From Proteobacteria bacterium SG_bin9 (GTDB lineage Bacteria > Pseudomonadota > Alphaproteobacteria > Rhizobiales > Xanthobacteraceae), in NCBI GenBank assembly GCA_002083525.1, contig LWDM01000006.1:1-58782 (forward strand): 58,782 nucleotides of DNA, in the 5' to 3' direction. The notes beneath the pieces were generated by a model. That model did no database searches, had not been told where the DNA came from, and saw only the letters and a program-made list of their open reading frames with translations. Made by a program: the position numbers and the translations under genes. Position 1 is the stretch's first letter, and every line of letters begins with the position of its first letter. Below are positions 25,087 to 33,674 of the stretch, one piece after another.

Positions 25087-26022
25087 ATGCCATCCGTTCC
25101 GACGCCGGTGCGTAACGCCGACATCGCGGCGCTGCGCCACTTCAACCGCTTCTACACCCGCACCATCGGCGTGCTCGACCAGCATCTGCTGAACAGCCCG
25201 TTCTCGCTGACTGAAGCGCGCGTGCTCTACGAACTGGCCCAGCGCGAAACCTGCATCGCCAAGGAGATCGGCGCCGAGCTCGGGCTCGATCCCGGCTATC
25301 TCAGCCGCATCGTGCAGAGCTTCCTCGACGCGAAACTGATCACCCGAACGCCTGCGCCCGAGGACAAACGGCAATTCCGCCTCGCGCTGACGGCGAAGGG
25401 ACGCACCGTTTTTGGCAAGCTCAACAGCAAGCAGTACGACAGCGTCGCCGGCCTGCTCGGCAAACTGCCGCCGGAGAATACGGAACGGTTGATCGCGGCG
25501 ATGGCCGAGATCGAACGGTTGCTCGATCCGGATCGCCCGCGCAGCCAACCGACGCTGCGAACGCATCGCCCGGGCGACATGGGCTGGATCGTTGCCGAGC
25601 ACGGCCGGCAATATGCCGAGCAGTACGGCTTCGATGCATCGTTCGAGAGCCTGACGGCGGAAATCACCGCGAAGTTTCTCAGCGATTACGACGAGACCTG
25701 CGAGCGCTGCTGGATCGCCGAACTCGACGGCAAGCCGGTCGGTTCGGTGTTTCTGGTCAAGCACACACGCGAGATCGCCAAGCTGCGGCTGTTTCTGGTC
25801 GATCCCGCCGCACGCGGGCGTGGCGCCGGCAAGATGCTGGTGAACGAGTGCGTCAGCTTCGCGCGCGCATGCGGCTACACAAAAATCACGCTGTGGACGC
25901 AGAGCATCCTCGTCGCTGCGCGCGGCATCTACAAGAACGCAGGCTTTGTTCACACCGGCACCGAACCGCATGCCAGTTTCGGCCAGCAGCTGATCGGCGA
26001 AACCTGGGAGCTCGATCTGTGA
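25087..26022 (+). CDS. MarR-type regulator fused to a GNAT acetyltransferase
   Basis: A 311-residue two-domain protein. Residues 1-145 form a MarR winged helix: FSLTEARVLYELAQRE, DPGYLSRIVQSFL (recognition helix) and TPAPEDKRQFRLALTAKG (wing). Residues 155-311 form a GNAT domain with the acetyl-CoA loop LVDPAARGRGAGKMLVNECV, then ITLWTQSILVAARGIYKNAGF. Fusions of this kind are common in alphaproteobacteria. The acetylated molecule and inducer are unknown. A TTGACT-C-AGTCAA dyad lies upstream, and a small basic ORF overlaps the stop. Confidence 0.92.
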   Translation: MPSVPTPVRNADIAALRHFNRFYTRTIGVLDQHLLNSPFSLTEARVLYELAQRETCIAKEIGAELGLDPGYLSRIVQSFLDAKLITRTPAPEDKRQFRLALTAKGRTVFGKLNSKQYDSVAGLLGKLPPENTERLIAAMAEIERLLDPDRPRSQPTLRTHRPGDMGWIVAEHGRQYAEQYGFDASFESLTAEITAKFLSDYDETCERCWIAELDGKPVGSVFLVKHTREIAKLRLFLVDPAARGRGAGKMLVNECVSFARACGYTKITLWTQSILVAARGIYKNAGFVHTGTEPHASFGQQLIGETWELDL

Positions 26023-26159
26023 CGCCGCGGCGCGAGCCACCGCCGCGCCGCATCACATCCGAACTGATCGCCGCGCACCGCAGGAAGGTGTGGCGGCTGC
26101 GACGCATGGCAATTCGAGTGATGTGGCGAAAGCTGTTCGCGCGCGGACGAAAGACCTAG
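26019..26159 (+). CDS. Predicted 46-residue arginine-rich protein
   Basis: The GTG at 26019 overlaps the stop of the MarR-GNAT gene as GTGA. The product is highly basic (about a third Arg/Lys; motifs TPRREPPPRR and RRKVWRLRRM) with no membrane segment. The coupling is the main support. No family recognised. It ends with a 4-base overlap into the convergent moaB gene. Confidence 0.4.
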   Translation: MTPRREPPPRRITSELIAAHRRKVWRLRRMAIRVMWRKLFARGRKT

Positions 26160-26719
26160 ACGGTTGCACCCTTCGCCTTCGGGCGACGCAGATGCTCGTC
26201 GAGCCGCGGCATGATCTCGACGAAATTACATGGCTTCGAACGATAATCGAGCTGATGCGCGAGAATGCCGTCCCAGCCGTCGCGGCACGCACCCGGTGAT
26301 CCCGGCAGACAGAAGATGTAGGTCGCACCCGCAACGCCTGCGGTCGCCCGGCTCTGGATGGTCGAGACGCCGATCTTGGCGTGGCTCAGCATGTGGAAGG
26401 CGACCGAGAAACCATCCATCCGCTTTTCGAACAGCGGCTCGAGCGCCTCCGGCGTCACGTCGCGGCCGGTGAAGCCGGTACCGCCGGTGGTGATCACCGC
26501 GTCGATGCCGGCATCCGCGATCCAGATCTTCACCTTAGCTCGGATCGCGTCGATATCGTCGGTGACGATGTCGCGCGCCGCGAGCTTGTGACCGGCCGCC
26601 GTCAACCGATCCGCCAGCGTCGTGCCCGACTTGTCGTCGTCGAGCGAGCGCGTATCGGAAATCGTCAGCACCGCGATGTTGAGCGGGATGAACTCGCGCG
26701 GCGTAGCGGCGTCAGCCAT
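26156..26719 (-). CDS. moaB: Molybdenum cofactor biosynthesis protein B (MogA/MoaB family)
   Basis: Adenylates molybdopterin in molybdenum cofactor synthesis. The 187-residue product has the MoaB fold: LNIAVLTISDTRSLDDDKSG, DAVITTGGTGFTGRDVTPEAL and FCLPGSPGACRDGWDGIL. The family is well matched; MoaB versus MogA cannot be separated by eye. It lies 2 bases from the stop of the metallopeptidase gene, in the same orientation, and likely in one transcript. Confidence 0.9.
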   Translation of the reverse strand: MADAATPREFIPLNIAVLTISDTRSLDDDKSGTTLADRLTAAGHKLAARDIVTDDIDAIRAKVKIWIADAGIDAVITTGGTGFTGRDVTPEALEPLFEKRMDGFSVAFHMLSHAKIGVSTIQSRATAGVAGATYIFCLPGSPGACRDGWDGILAHQLDYRSKPCNFVEIMPRLDEHLRRPKAKGATV

Positions 26720-26721
26720 CG

Positions 26722-27666
26722 TTAGAGACGTTCAGCCGCGAACGTATTGCAGGCCTGCACGGTGCCCTGCTGATAGCCGGTCATGAACCAGCGCTTGCGC
26801 TGTTCGGCCGAGCCGTGCGTGAACGAGTCCGGCACCACGCGGCCCTGCGCTTTTCGTTGCAAAGTGTCGTCGCCGATCGCGGTTGCCGTCTGCAGCGCCG
26901 CATCGATGTCGCCGGCCTCGAGGAAGCCCGGGCTTTTCTGCGCCTGACGATTGACCCACACACCCGACAGACAGTCGGCCTGCAGTTCGACCATTACCTG
27001 GAGCCGGTTGGATTCGGCCTTGCTGCCGGCCTGCTGCTGCATGCGGTTCACGCGCGGCAGAATGCCAAGCAGGTTCTGGATATGGTGGCCTGCTTCATGC
27101 GCGATGATGTAGGCGGCGGTGAACTTGCACGCGCTGCCCGAACAGCCGCGGAAACGCGTCTCAACCTCGCGGAAGAAATTGGTGTCGAGATAGATCAGGC
27201 GATCCGGCGGACAGTAGAACGGGCCCATCGCTGACTGCGCCATGCCGCAGCGGCCGCCATTGGTGGCGTTGCGGAAGAGAACGACGCGCGGGCCCTGATA
27301 ATTCTGACCGCTGCCCTGGAAGATTTCCGTCCAGCGATCGTCGATCGAGCCGAGCGTTGCCGCGACGAGATCGCCCATCTCGTCCTTCGGCGCGCTTCCA
27401 GGCTTCGTTGGCCCCGAGCGGCGTTCGGTCTGAACGGTCGGCTCGCGCTGACCGCCGGTGAGAATTTCCGCACCGCCGATCAGGAGACGCGGATCGATGC
27501 CGACCGCCCAGCCGATCAGTCCGAGAACAATAATCGTGCCGATGCCGAGGCCGCCGCCTCCGCCCATTGGAATGCCGAAGCCGCCGCCTCCGCCGCCGAA
27601 GCCGCCGCCATCGTCATCGCGCCGGTCGTCGATGTTGTCGCTGCGGCGAAAATCATCGTAGCGCAT
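26722..27666 (-). CDS. Neutral zinc metallopeptidase, YpfJ/KPN_02809 type
   Basis: A 314-residue membrane-anchored zincin. The N-terminus is charged and Asp/Gly-rich (DDDGGGFGGGGGGFG), then one transmembrane helix (GIGTIIVLGLIGWAVGI). The catalytic motif is HEAGHHIQN (HExxH) with a downstream Glu-rich LQADCLSGVWVNRQ. It is the usual length. Substrate unknown. The divergent intergenic region with ccrM is 247 bases long. Confidence 0.92.
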   Translation of the reverse strand: MRYDDFRRSDNIDDRRDDDGGGFGGGGGGFGIPMGGGGGLGIGTIIVLGLIGWAVGIDPRLLIGGAEILTGGQREPTVQTERRSGPTKPGSAPKDEMGDLVAATLGSIDDRWTEIFQGSGQNYQGPRVVLFRNATNGGRCGMAQSAMGPFYCPPDRLIYLDTNFFREVETRFRGCSGSACKFTAAYIIAHEAGHHIQNLLGILPRVNRMQQQAGSKAESNRLQVMVELQADCLSGVWVNRQAQKSPGFLEAGDIDAALQTATAIGDDTLQRKAQGRVVPDSFTHGSAEQRKRWFMTGYQQGTVQACNTFAAERL

Positions 27667-27896
27667 GGCGCAAATCCCTCATTCCCTGCATGTGCGTCGC
27701 ATTCAACGCTGCATTCGCGCAGCAGTTTCGCGCATTTCCAAGTTCTTAACAAATAGCGTGCCCGGCAAATTTTGCCTAGTGCTCGGTATGCAAACTTTGC
27801 CGCAACCACGTGCAGAGGCTCGCACTTTTTTAACCTCACCCATTCATGATCGCCGCAGTCGGTTTAGTTAGTCCCGCGTCGCCGGCTGCGTCGCCT

Positions 27897-27913
27897 GAGT
27901 CAGAGTTTGAGTC
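27897..27913 (+). promoter_or_regulatory. Two GANTC methylation sites in front of ccrM
   Basis: GAGTC occurs at 27897-27901 and 27909-27913, the second abutting the ATG. These are recognition sites of the enzyme encoded next. In Caulobacter the ccrM leader also carries GANTC sites that reduce transcription when fully methylated (established), so a feedback role is likely here. Confidence 0.7.
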
Positions 27914-29050
27914 ATGGGTGTGTCGCGTCGCGGGGCGTCTGCAAAGGCGCCCCGCAGTCATTTCGAGTCCGAAGTTTCGAGCCGCATCGTCATTGGCGAT
28001 TGCGTCGCCGAAATGTCGAAGCTTCCGGCCAGTTCGGTGGATGTGGTGTTTGCCGATCCGCCTTACAACCTTCAGCTCAAGGGCGATCTGAAGCGCCCGG
28101 ATGAATCGCACGTCGATGCGGTCAACAACGACTGGGACAAGTTCTCGTCGTTCACCGCCTACGACGACTTCACCCGCGCCTGGCTGCTCGCCTGCCGCCG
28201 CGTGATGAAACCGTCGGCGACGATCTGGGTGATCGGCTCCTATCACAACATCTTCCGCGTCGGTTCGATCATGCAGGACCTCGGGTTCTGGGTGCTCAAC
28301 GATATCGTCTGGCGCAAATCCAACCCGATGCCGAATTTCCGCGGCCGCCGCTTCACCAACGCGCACGAGACCATGATTTGGGCCGCGCGCGATGAGAACG
28401 CCAAGGGCTATACGTTCAACTACGAAGCCCTGAAAGCCGCCAACGAAGACGTGCAGGCCCGCTCCGACTGGCTGATCCCGCTCTGCACCGGCGACGAACG
28501 CCTGAAGGGCGCCGACGGCAAGAAAGTTCACCCGACCCAGAAGCCGGAAGGCCTGCTCGCCCGCGTGCTGCTGTCGTCGTCGAAGCCGGGCGATCTCGTC
28601 ATCGATCCGTTCAACGGCACCGGCACGACCGGCGCGGTGGCCAAGCGCCTCGGCCGCAGTTACATCGGCTTCGAGCGCGACAAGGTTTATGCGAAGGCTG
28701 CCGAGGAGCGCATCGCGTCGATCGAACCGCTGCCGGAAGCGACGCTTGCTCCGTTCATGACCGCCCGCGACGCCCCGCGGGTCGCCTTCTCCGAACTGAT
28801 CGAGCGCGGCATGATCCCGCCGGGAACCAAGCTCGTCGACTCGAAGAAGAAGCACGGTGCATTGGTGCGTGCCGACGGCGCGATCATGCTCGGCGACAAG
28901 GTCGGTTCGATCCATCGCATGGGCGCGGTGGCGCAAGGTTCCGAAGCTTGCAACGGCTGGACCTTCTGGCACGTCGAGACCAAGAAGGGTCTCATGCTGA
29001 TCGACGACCTTCGCGCGGAAATCCGCAAGGAAATGGCGGCCGCCGGTTAA
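27914..29050 (+). CDS. ccrM: Cell-cycle DNA adenine methyltransferase (GANTC)
   Basis: Methylates adenine in GANTC, a cell-cycle regulator in alphaproteobacteria. The 378-residue beta-class enzyme shows DPPY at residues 48-51 (FADPPYNLQLKG) and the SAM-binding DPFNGTGTTGAVAKRLG near residues 231-247. The C-terminal RAMA domain (about residues 285-375) contains RVAFSELIERGMI and WTFWHVETKKGLMLIDD. The ATG at 27914 is in a good position relative to the family start. No strong ribosome site is seen. The divergent YpfJ-type peptidase shares the promoter region. Confidence 0.96.
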   Translation: MGVSRRGASAKAPRSHFESEVSSRIVIGDCVAEMSKLPASSVDVVFADPPYNLQLKGDLKRPDESHVDAVNNDWDKFSSFTAYDDFTRAWLLACRRVMKPSATIWVIGSYHNIFRVGSIMQDLGFWVLNDIVWRKSNPMPNFRGRRFTNAHETMIWAARDENAKGYTFNYEALKAANEDVQARSDWLIPLCTGDERLKGADGKKVHPTQKPEGLLARVLLSSSKPGDLVIDPFNGTGTTGAVAKRLGRSYIGFERDKVYAKAAEERIASIEPLPEATLAPFMTARDAPRVAFSELIERGMIPPGTKLVDSKKKHGALVRADGAIMLGDKVGSIHRMGAVAQGSEACNGWTFWHVETKKGLMLIDDLRAEIRKEMAAAG

Positions 29051-29242
29051 GACCGCGGCCCGCGCCTCACTCACACTCACGACCACCGGCCGGACCGTCC
29101 GTCGCACCGCGCGGAACGGATCACTAGCCATTTTTGGGTATGGCCCACCGTGCCCAACGCGCGCGATACGGGTAATACTTTACAGTTCAATCGACGGACT
29201 GTTAGCTTTCTCAATGCGAGTCGAGAACGCGGGCAAACAATA

Positions 29243-29794
29243 ATGACAAGCCTAGAAAGCCCTCAGGGTCGAGGCACTTCCGCTCTTCACACCTTTCACA
29301 TGGAAGCCCGCGATAACATCGCCCGCGCCCTGCGGCTGATCCGGGCTCATCTCGACATGGATGTCGCCTTTATCTCCGAATTCATGGGCGATTGGCGATA
29401 CATGCACTTCGTCGATCTGCGGCGGCCGGATCGTGATCCCATTTCCGTCGGTGATCAAATCCTGTTGCAGGACGGATACTGCAGGCACATCGTCGAAGGC
29501 CGGATACCGGAATTGGTCGCCGATACCGCCGATGTACCCGAAGCGATGGCCATTCCGGATACGATCGCAATGCCCATCGGCGCGCATATGAGCGTGCCGC
29601 TGCATCTCGCTGACGGCAGGGTGTTCGGAACGTTCTGCTGCTTCAACTTCACCGCCCGGCCGGACCTTCGCGCGCGGGATCTGGTGGCGCTGCGCATGGT
29701 CGCCGATCAGGTCGCCAAGAAGATCGACAACAACGGCTACCAACTGCCGTTTTCCGAGATCGAGGCCCTGCTGCTGAAGAGCCGGGAGAGTTGA
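29243..29794 (+). CDS. Stand-alone GAF domain protein
   Basis: A 183-residue protein whose body is a GAF-like sensory domain: ALRLIRAHLDMDVAFISEFM, YCRHIVEGRIPELVADTAD, PIGAHMSVPLHLADGRVFGTFCCFNF (in parts) and DLVALRMVADQVAKKI. No enzymatic output domain is attached, although this type is often joined to EAL or PAS domains. The start is uncertain: the ATG at 29243 gives a short N-tail; 29300 is an alternative. It converges on the EF-hand gene. Confidence 0.75.
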   Translation: MTSLESPQGRGTSALHTFHMEARDNIARALRLIRAHLDMDVAFISEFMGDWRYMHFVDLRRPDRDPISVGDQILLQDGYCRHIVEGRIPELVADTADVPEAMAIPDTIAMPIGAHMSVPLHLADGRVFGTFCCFNFTARPDLRARDLVALRMVADQVAKKIDNNGYQLPFSEIEALLLKSRES

Positions 29795-29834
29795 ACGGAT
29801 TCGCAGCGAGATTTGCGGCGGTTGAAACCGCCGA

Positions 29835-31589
29835 TTAACGGCACGCCTCGAACTTGCTCGTGACGGCAGGGTCCTCAACCGTGACGCAGGAATGTCCCGG
29901 GTCGCCTTCCGGAACAGGCGTACCGCGCAGCACCAGAAATTTCACGGAATGAGCGCCAGCCAATCCAGCTGGAAACCTGGTCTTTTTCTGCACGACGTAG
30001 TCGCCCGACCGGTTCTGTTTCAGCACTCCTGTTTCCAACAGCTGCACAAGTCCTGCTTGCTGGGGAAAAACTTCGTAGGTCGCTGCGGGCCGACTCGAGA
30101 CGACCGCTTTCGGGTCGATCTGCACAAGCCCTCCCGGCGAGTACATGTACAGATCGTCTCGCGCGTTGCTCGGTCCTGCCTGCAGCACAAAGTTGCTGGG
30201 ATCGCCTTCGATGCGCAGCGTTCCGGCAGATTTCTGAATGATCAATCGCCGGTCCCGGTTGTTTCCGATTGCCTCGACCTTACCCGACGGCACGCTGAAA
30301 CCCGACACCGAGTATGCCGAAACGACAACGGCAGGCTCGCGACCGAGAGATTGGCGAACAGCCGCAGTCGCGCGAACAGATTCACCCGAAGGGGCTTCCG
30401 AAAAATAATTGACGCAACTCGATTTCGCAATGAATGCGATCTTGTCGCTGGGCAAACCTGTCGCACCCACCAATGGCACGGAATTGCCGTCTCCTGCGTT
30501 TGGCCCGGTAATGAGGCTGCTCATGACAACGCGCTCGACGCGTTCGACGGCGCCGCTAAATTGCCAGACCATCGCGGAATACGTGGAGGCCACAACATAG
30601 AGCGGCTCATCGCCCTTTTCGACGACGATACGTCCGGCATGGACAACCGCGTCCTGCGATCCGATGGTGACGCTCGACAGCGCTTCCGTCTCGTACGTAC
30701 TGAGAAGGACGATCTTCGCTTTGGCGGACGGCGCCGGCATCGAGCAGCCGGAACGTGACTGGTCATACGGAGAGGCAGCCGCTACACCCGGGGCACGTGC
30801 CAGCATGTCCTTGAGCGCCTGCGCTTGCGCGGCAGCATCGGGGGCGGACGGGCCGCGCCAATAGTCGATAAGCTCCTGCTGCGAGATTCTTTCGTCGTTG
30901 TTTGTATCGATCCTTCTGTACAGCGCTTCCGCCACAGCGAGATATTCTTCAAATGTGAGGCTGTCTTTCGATTGCGGGGCAAGCGTCATCGCCTGCTGTA
31001 CTCTGCCGACGAGCGTATGATCAGGAACGCCTCGGCGCTGTTGAGGGCGCGGCGCCCTGCTTGCCTCCGCGTAAGTCAACTTGCCATCCTTGTCCGCATC
31101 GAGTGCGGCAAGGCTCTGCAGCGTACTGTCGATTTGCCGATAATTATTGAGGAGCTGCTGCGCCTTTGCGCTCTCGTTCGCGCCGGAACCGTGCAGGTTG
31201 CCGCGCAGCTGATATTGCATCACCGCGCGGACTTCCGGCTCAGTAACGACACCATCGCCATCGAGATCGTACCGCATGAGCGTCGACGCCATCGACGACC
31301 GGTGCTGAAGGGCGTCCATAGCATCGTGGAGTTCGATGTCGGCTTGATCCAGCTTCCCGTCCGCATTCGCGTCCAGTTGGCCAAAATCGACGCGCAGGCC
31401 GTCCAGATATCGGGCGAGTTGAACTTCGGGCTGAATTCGCACAAGCAACATTTGAATGCTCGGCGAAAGTGACGTCGCCCCGAAGGACGGCGACTGCTGC
31501 GCCAAACCGGGGGACGCATAGGCGATGCAGACAGCCACCGAAGCGGTGGCGATGAAGCGGCGAACCCGAAACTTGCTTTGCGAAAGCAT
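29835..31589 (-). CDS. Secreted protein with four EF-hands and an unknown C-terminal domain
   Basis: A 584-residue protein with a signal peptide (FIATASVAVCIAYASPGLAQ, in parts). EF-hand loops lie at residues 73-84 (DANADGKLDQAD), 108-119 (DLDGDGVVTEPE), 164-175 (DADKDGKLTYAE) and 228-239 (DTNNDERISQQE). The last loop has Glu in place of the central Gly. Residues 290-584 form a domain not recognised, with paired Cys (SSCVNYFSE, SCVTVEDP). A calcium-responsive periplasmic or extracellular role is inferred. The ATG at 31589 was chosen from the signal peptide and an SD; the frame open to 32534 is shadow of the next gene. A hairpin covers the SD. Confidence 0.8.
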   Translation of the reverse strand: MLSQSKFRVRRFIATASVAVCIAYASPGLAQQSPSFGATSLSPSIQMLLVRIQPEVQLARYLDGLRVDFGQLDANADGKLDQADIELHDAMDALQHRSSMASTLMRYDLDGDGVVTEPEVRAVMQYQLRGNLHGSGANESAKAQQLLNNYRQIDSTLQSLAALDADKDGKLTYAEASRAPRPQQRRGVPDHTLVGRVQQAMTLAPQSKDSLTFEEYLAVAEALYRRIDTNNDERISQQELIDYWRGPSAPDAAAQAQALKDMLARAPGVAAASPYDQSRSGCSMPAPSAKAKIVLLSTYETEALSSVTIGSQDAVVHAGRIVVEKGDEPLYVVASTYSAMVWQFSGAVERVERVVMSSLITGPNAGDGNSVPLVGATGLPSDKIAFIAKSSCVNYFSEAPSGESVRATAAVRQSLGREPAVVVSAYSVSGFSVPSGKVEAIGNNRDRRLIIQKSAGTLRIEGDPSNFVLQAGPSNARDDLYMYSPGGLVQIDPKAVVSSRPAATYEVFPQQAGLVQLLETGVLKQNRSGDYVVQKKTRFPAGLAGAHSVKFLVLRGTPVPEGDPGHSCVTVEDPAVTSKFEACR

Positions 31590-31590
31590 T

Positions 31591-31611
31591 GGACCCTCTC
31601 TGTGAGGGTCC
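31591..31611 (-). promoter_or_regulatory. Hairpin sequestering the EF-hand gene's ribosome site
   Basis: GGACCCTC / GAGGGTCC, an 8-bp perfect stem with a five-base loop, ends 1 base before the ATG. The presumed Shine-Dalgarno GAGGG lies inside the 3' arm, so translation would need the stem to open. Confidence 0.6.
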
Positions 31612-31726
31612 CAAAAGAGCATCAGAAAATTGACGAAAAGTTGCAACCTATGCGTGTTTTTCGTGCAACCGGCCGCAATATTCCGCGCGGACGTCACATC
31701 GACGTCATTGCCATAGCGATCAAGGT

Positions 31727-32701
31727 TTATTCGAAAACGACGACCACACTGCCGGCCTTGCGGCCCGTGTCCGTACGCGCGTGCGCCTTGCCGATGTCGG
31801 TGAAGGCATAGCGGCTGTCGATGACGGGCTTCACCGTCCCCGCTTCGCAGAGCTGTGCGAGGAGCGCGAGGTCTTCGGCCCGCTCGGGCGCCGCACCACC
31901 CGCGACCGATAATCCGCTGGTCATCGATTGCAGCGGCGCTTTCAGCAGATCGCCGAGACCGGCGGCGACGAGCAGCAACCGGCCCTTCGCGTTCAGCGAA
32001 CCGCGGCACAACGCGAACGTCAGATTGCCGACCGTGTCCATGATCACATCCCAGCGCTCGCCAGTGCCGGTGAAATCGGTCGCCTTGTAGTCGATCACCG
32101 CATCCGCGCCGAACGAACGGACGAGATCGGCGTTCGCCGCCGAACAGACGCCGGTGACATGTGCGCCGAAATGTTTGGCAAGCTGCACGGCGGCGATGCC
32201 GACCGCGCCCGACGCCCCGTTGATTAAGACGCGTTCGCCTGCTTGCAGCTTCCCGGGCTCGCGCAGGAAATGCAGCGCCGTCGTTCCGCCGAAGGCGAGA
32301 CTTGCAGCCTGCTCGAAACTGATACCTGACGGCTTCGGCACCACTGCGCCGCTGGCGCGAACTTTCACAACCTCGGCATGGCACCCGAAGCGGGCACCGG
32401 TGAGCGCGATCACCGCATCGCCGGCGCGAAATTGCGTCACCTGCGCACCGGCGGCTTCGACGATGCCCGCGCACTCGCCGCCGAGAATCGGCTGCCGCGG
32501 ACGCGATACGCCGAAGATCAGCCGCGCCATCCATGTGAAGCCTGGCGGGAAGTTCGATCCGCGCACACGGGCATCGCCGGAGGAGACCGTCGTCGCGCGG
32601 ACGCGAACAAGAACTTCGTCGTCGGCGGCGACGGGCGTCTCGACGTCACGCACGGCGACGACATCCGGACCACCATAGGCCGTGCAGACCGCTGCTCGCA
32701 T
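31727..32701 (-). CDS. NAD(P)-dependent medium-chain alcohol dehydrogenase (quinone oxidoreductase-like)
   Basis: A 324-residue MDR protein. The N-terminal GroES-like domain has AYGGPDVVAVRDVETP and LGGECAGIVEAAG. The Rossmann domain contains VLINGASGAVGIAAVQLAKHFGAHVTGVCS, typical of the QOR branch (given in parts). It lacks the zinc-ligand Cys pattern of true alcohol dehydrogenases, so it is probably a zinc-independent reductase of quinones or enones. Substrate unknown. It lies upstream (in reading direction) of the EF-hand gene. Confidence 0.9.
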   Translation of the reverse strand: MRAAVCTAYGGPDVVAVRDVETPVAADDEVLVRVRATTVSSGDARVRGSNFPPGFTWMARLIFGVSRPRQPILGGECAGIVEAAGAQVTQFRAGDAVIALTGARFGCHAEVVKVRASGAVVPKPSGISFEQAASLAFGGTTALHFLREPGKLQAGERVLINGASGAVGIAAVQLAKHFGAHVTGVCSAANADLVRSFGADAVIDYKATDFTGTGERWDVIMDTVGNLTFALCRGSLNAKGRLLLVAAGLGDLLKAPLQSMTSGLSVAGGAAPERAEDLALLAQLCEAGTVKPVIDSRYAFTDIGKAHARTDTGRKAGSVVVVFE

Positions 32702-32791
32702 GATGTCTTGCCCCCAAACAGATTGCCGCCGTGTAGGCCGCGATCTGTTTCAAGAGCGTGACAAAGTCAACATCCGGAACTCGAACCGGCC

Positions 32792-33304
32792 TCAGCGAAT
32801 ATTGCAGCTTGTGCGCTCGATGCGCGGCTTGGAGCAGAACAGGAACGTGCCACCATCGAACATCGAAAACTGACGCGAGCCGCGCTTGAGCCGGTTATCG
32901 ATCGTCGTCGTACAACTCCTGCCGGATACGGTCACATCCACCGCAAGGTCGTTGTTCGGCAGCGACCAAATCATGCGCAAACGGTTGGCGCCCAGAACCC
33001 GCAACTGCGCTGTGCCGCCGGGCGCGGACATTGGAGCGCCGCCCAGATTGGCGTCGAAGCGCATCTGGTTCGTGGTCGCGCCGGAGATCGTCACATCAAG
33101 AGAGGCTTTGCGGTTGGCAAAGATGATACCGCTGCCCCGGCCGCTGAAGGGAAAATTGTTGATCTTGATCGGCTGATCGCAGTCGACACGTCCCTGAAAG
33201 TCGAACTGGATGCGAACGCCGTCACTCTGCGCGCGGGCGTCGATCGGTAAACCAGCTAACGCAATACAGAACGTGCAAACAAAATAGGACAATCGCGCGA
33301 GCAT
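32792..33304 (-). CDS. Secreted protein of unknown function
   Basis: A 170-residue protein with a signal peptide (LARLSYFVCTFCIALAGLPIDARAQ, in parts; cleavage after AQ). The mature part is beta-rich with a Ser/Thr/Gly composition, and the C-terminus carries two Cys pairs (GRSCTTTIDN, FCSKPRIERTSCNIR) that could form disulfides. The ATG at 33304 has GGAGG 5 bases upstream, which fixes it against the longer frame. No family recognised. Confidence 0.7.
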   Translation of the reverse strand: MLARLSYFVCTFCIALAGLPIDARAQSDGVRIQFDFQGRVDCDQPIKINNFPFSGRGSGIIFANRKASLDVTISGATTNQMRFDANLGGAPMSAPGGTAQLRVLGANRLRMIWSLPNNDLAVDVTVSGRSCTTTIDNRLKRGSRQFSMFDGGTFLFCSKPRIERTSCNIR

Positions 33305-33437
33305 GTTTCCTCCGTAGTGTTTTAGACGGACTCGCAAAAGCAGCGCGCGAGCTGCCCCGCGCGCCGTTCAGATTGCCGCAGAAAAATACCTTCAGCCAAG
33401 AGGGCCGACGGGGAACTCACATTGTTCCGTTGTTGGA

Positions 33438-33671
33438 TCACTCCCGCCAGAACGGCTTGTTGATCTCGTTCTCGATGTCGGACCAGCTCACGGCCATGTC
33501 GTTGAGGTCGCGTTCGCTCATCACGGCGAGCATCGCCACGGCCTGACGCCGCATCCGTGAGCGCTCGCGCATGCGGCGAAACCATATCGCTGCGCGTGCA
33601 ACGATCGCATGAGGCAGCCTGCGGCCCGACGATGCGGGCCGCAGCAGGATAACCGGAACGCTTGTTGCCAT
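33438..33671 (-). CDS. DUF1127 family small protein
   Basis: A 77-residue protein ending in the DUF1127 (YjiS-like) helix: AVAMLAVMSERDLNDMAVSWSDIENEI (in parts; MSERDLNDM is the hallmark). The N-terminus is basic. Members act as Arg-rich RNA-binding small proteins in some alphaproteobacteria (established for Agrobacterium), which may extend to this longer form. It starts 3 bases after the NTF2-like gene's stop, with the SD overlapping that stop. Confidence 0.78.
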   Translation of the reverse strand: MATSVPVILLRPASSGRRLPHAIVARAAIWFRRMRERSRMRRQAVAMLAVMSERDLNDMAVSWSDIENEINKPFWRE

Positions 33672-33674
33672 TCC

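Noticed and set aside
27826..27850. Possible CtrA site upstream of ccrM (TTAACC around 27830)
   Set aside because: Only one half-site is present. The second TTAA at 7-base spacing is missing, so it does not meet the consensus.
31590..32534. N-terminal 315 codons of an 899-codon frame joining the EF-hand gene to sequence inside the alcohol dehydrogenase gene
   Set aside because: This part is the alcohol dehydrogenase gene in another frame. A signal peptide, SD and ATG at 31589 mark the true start of the EF-hand protein.
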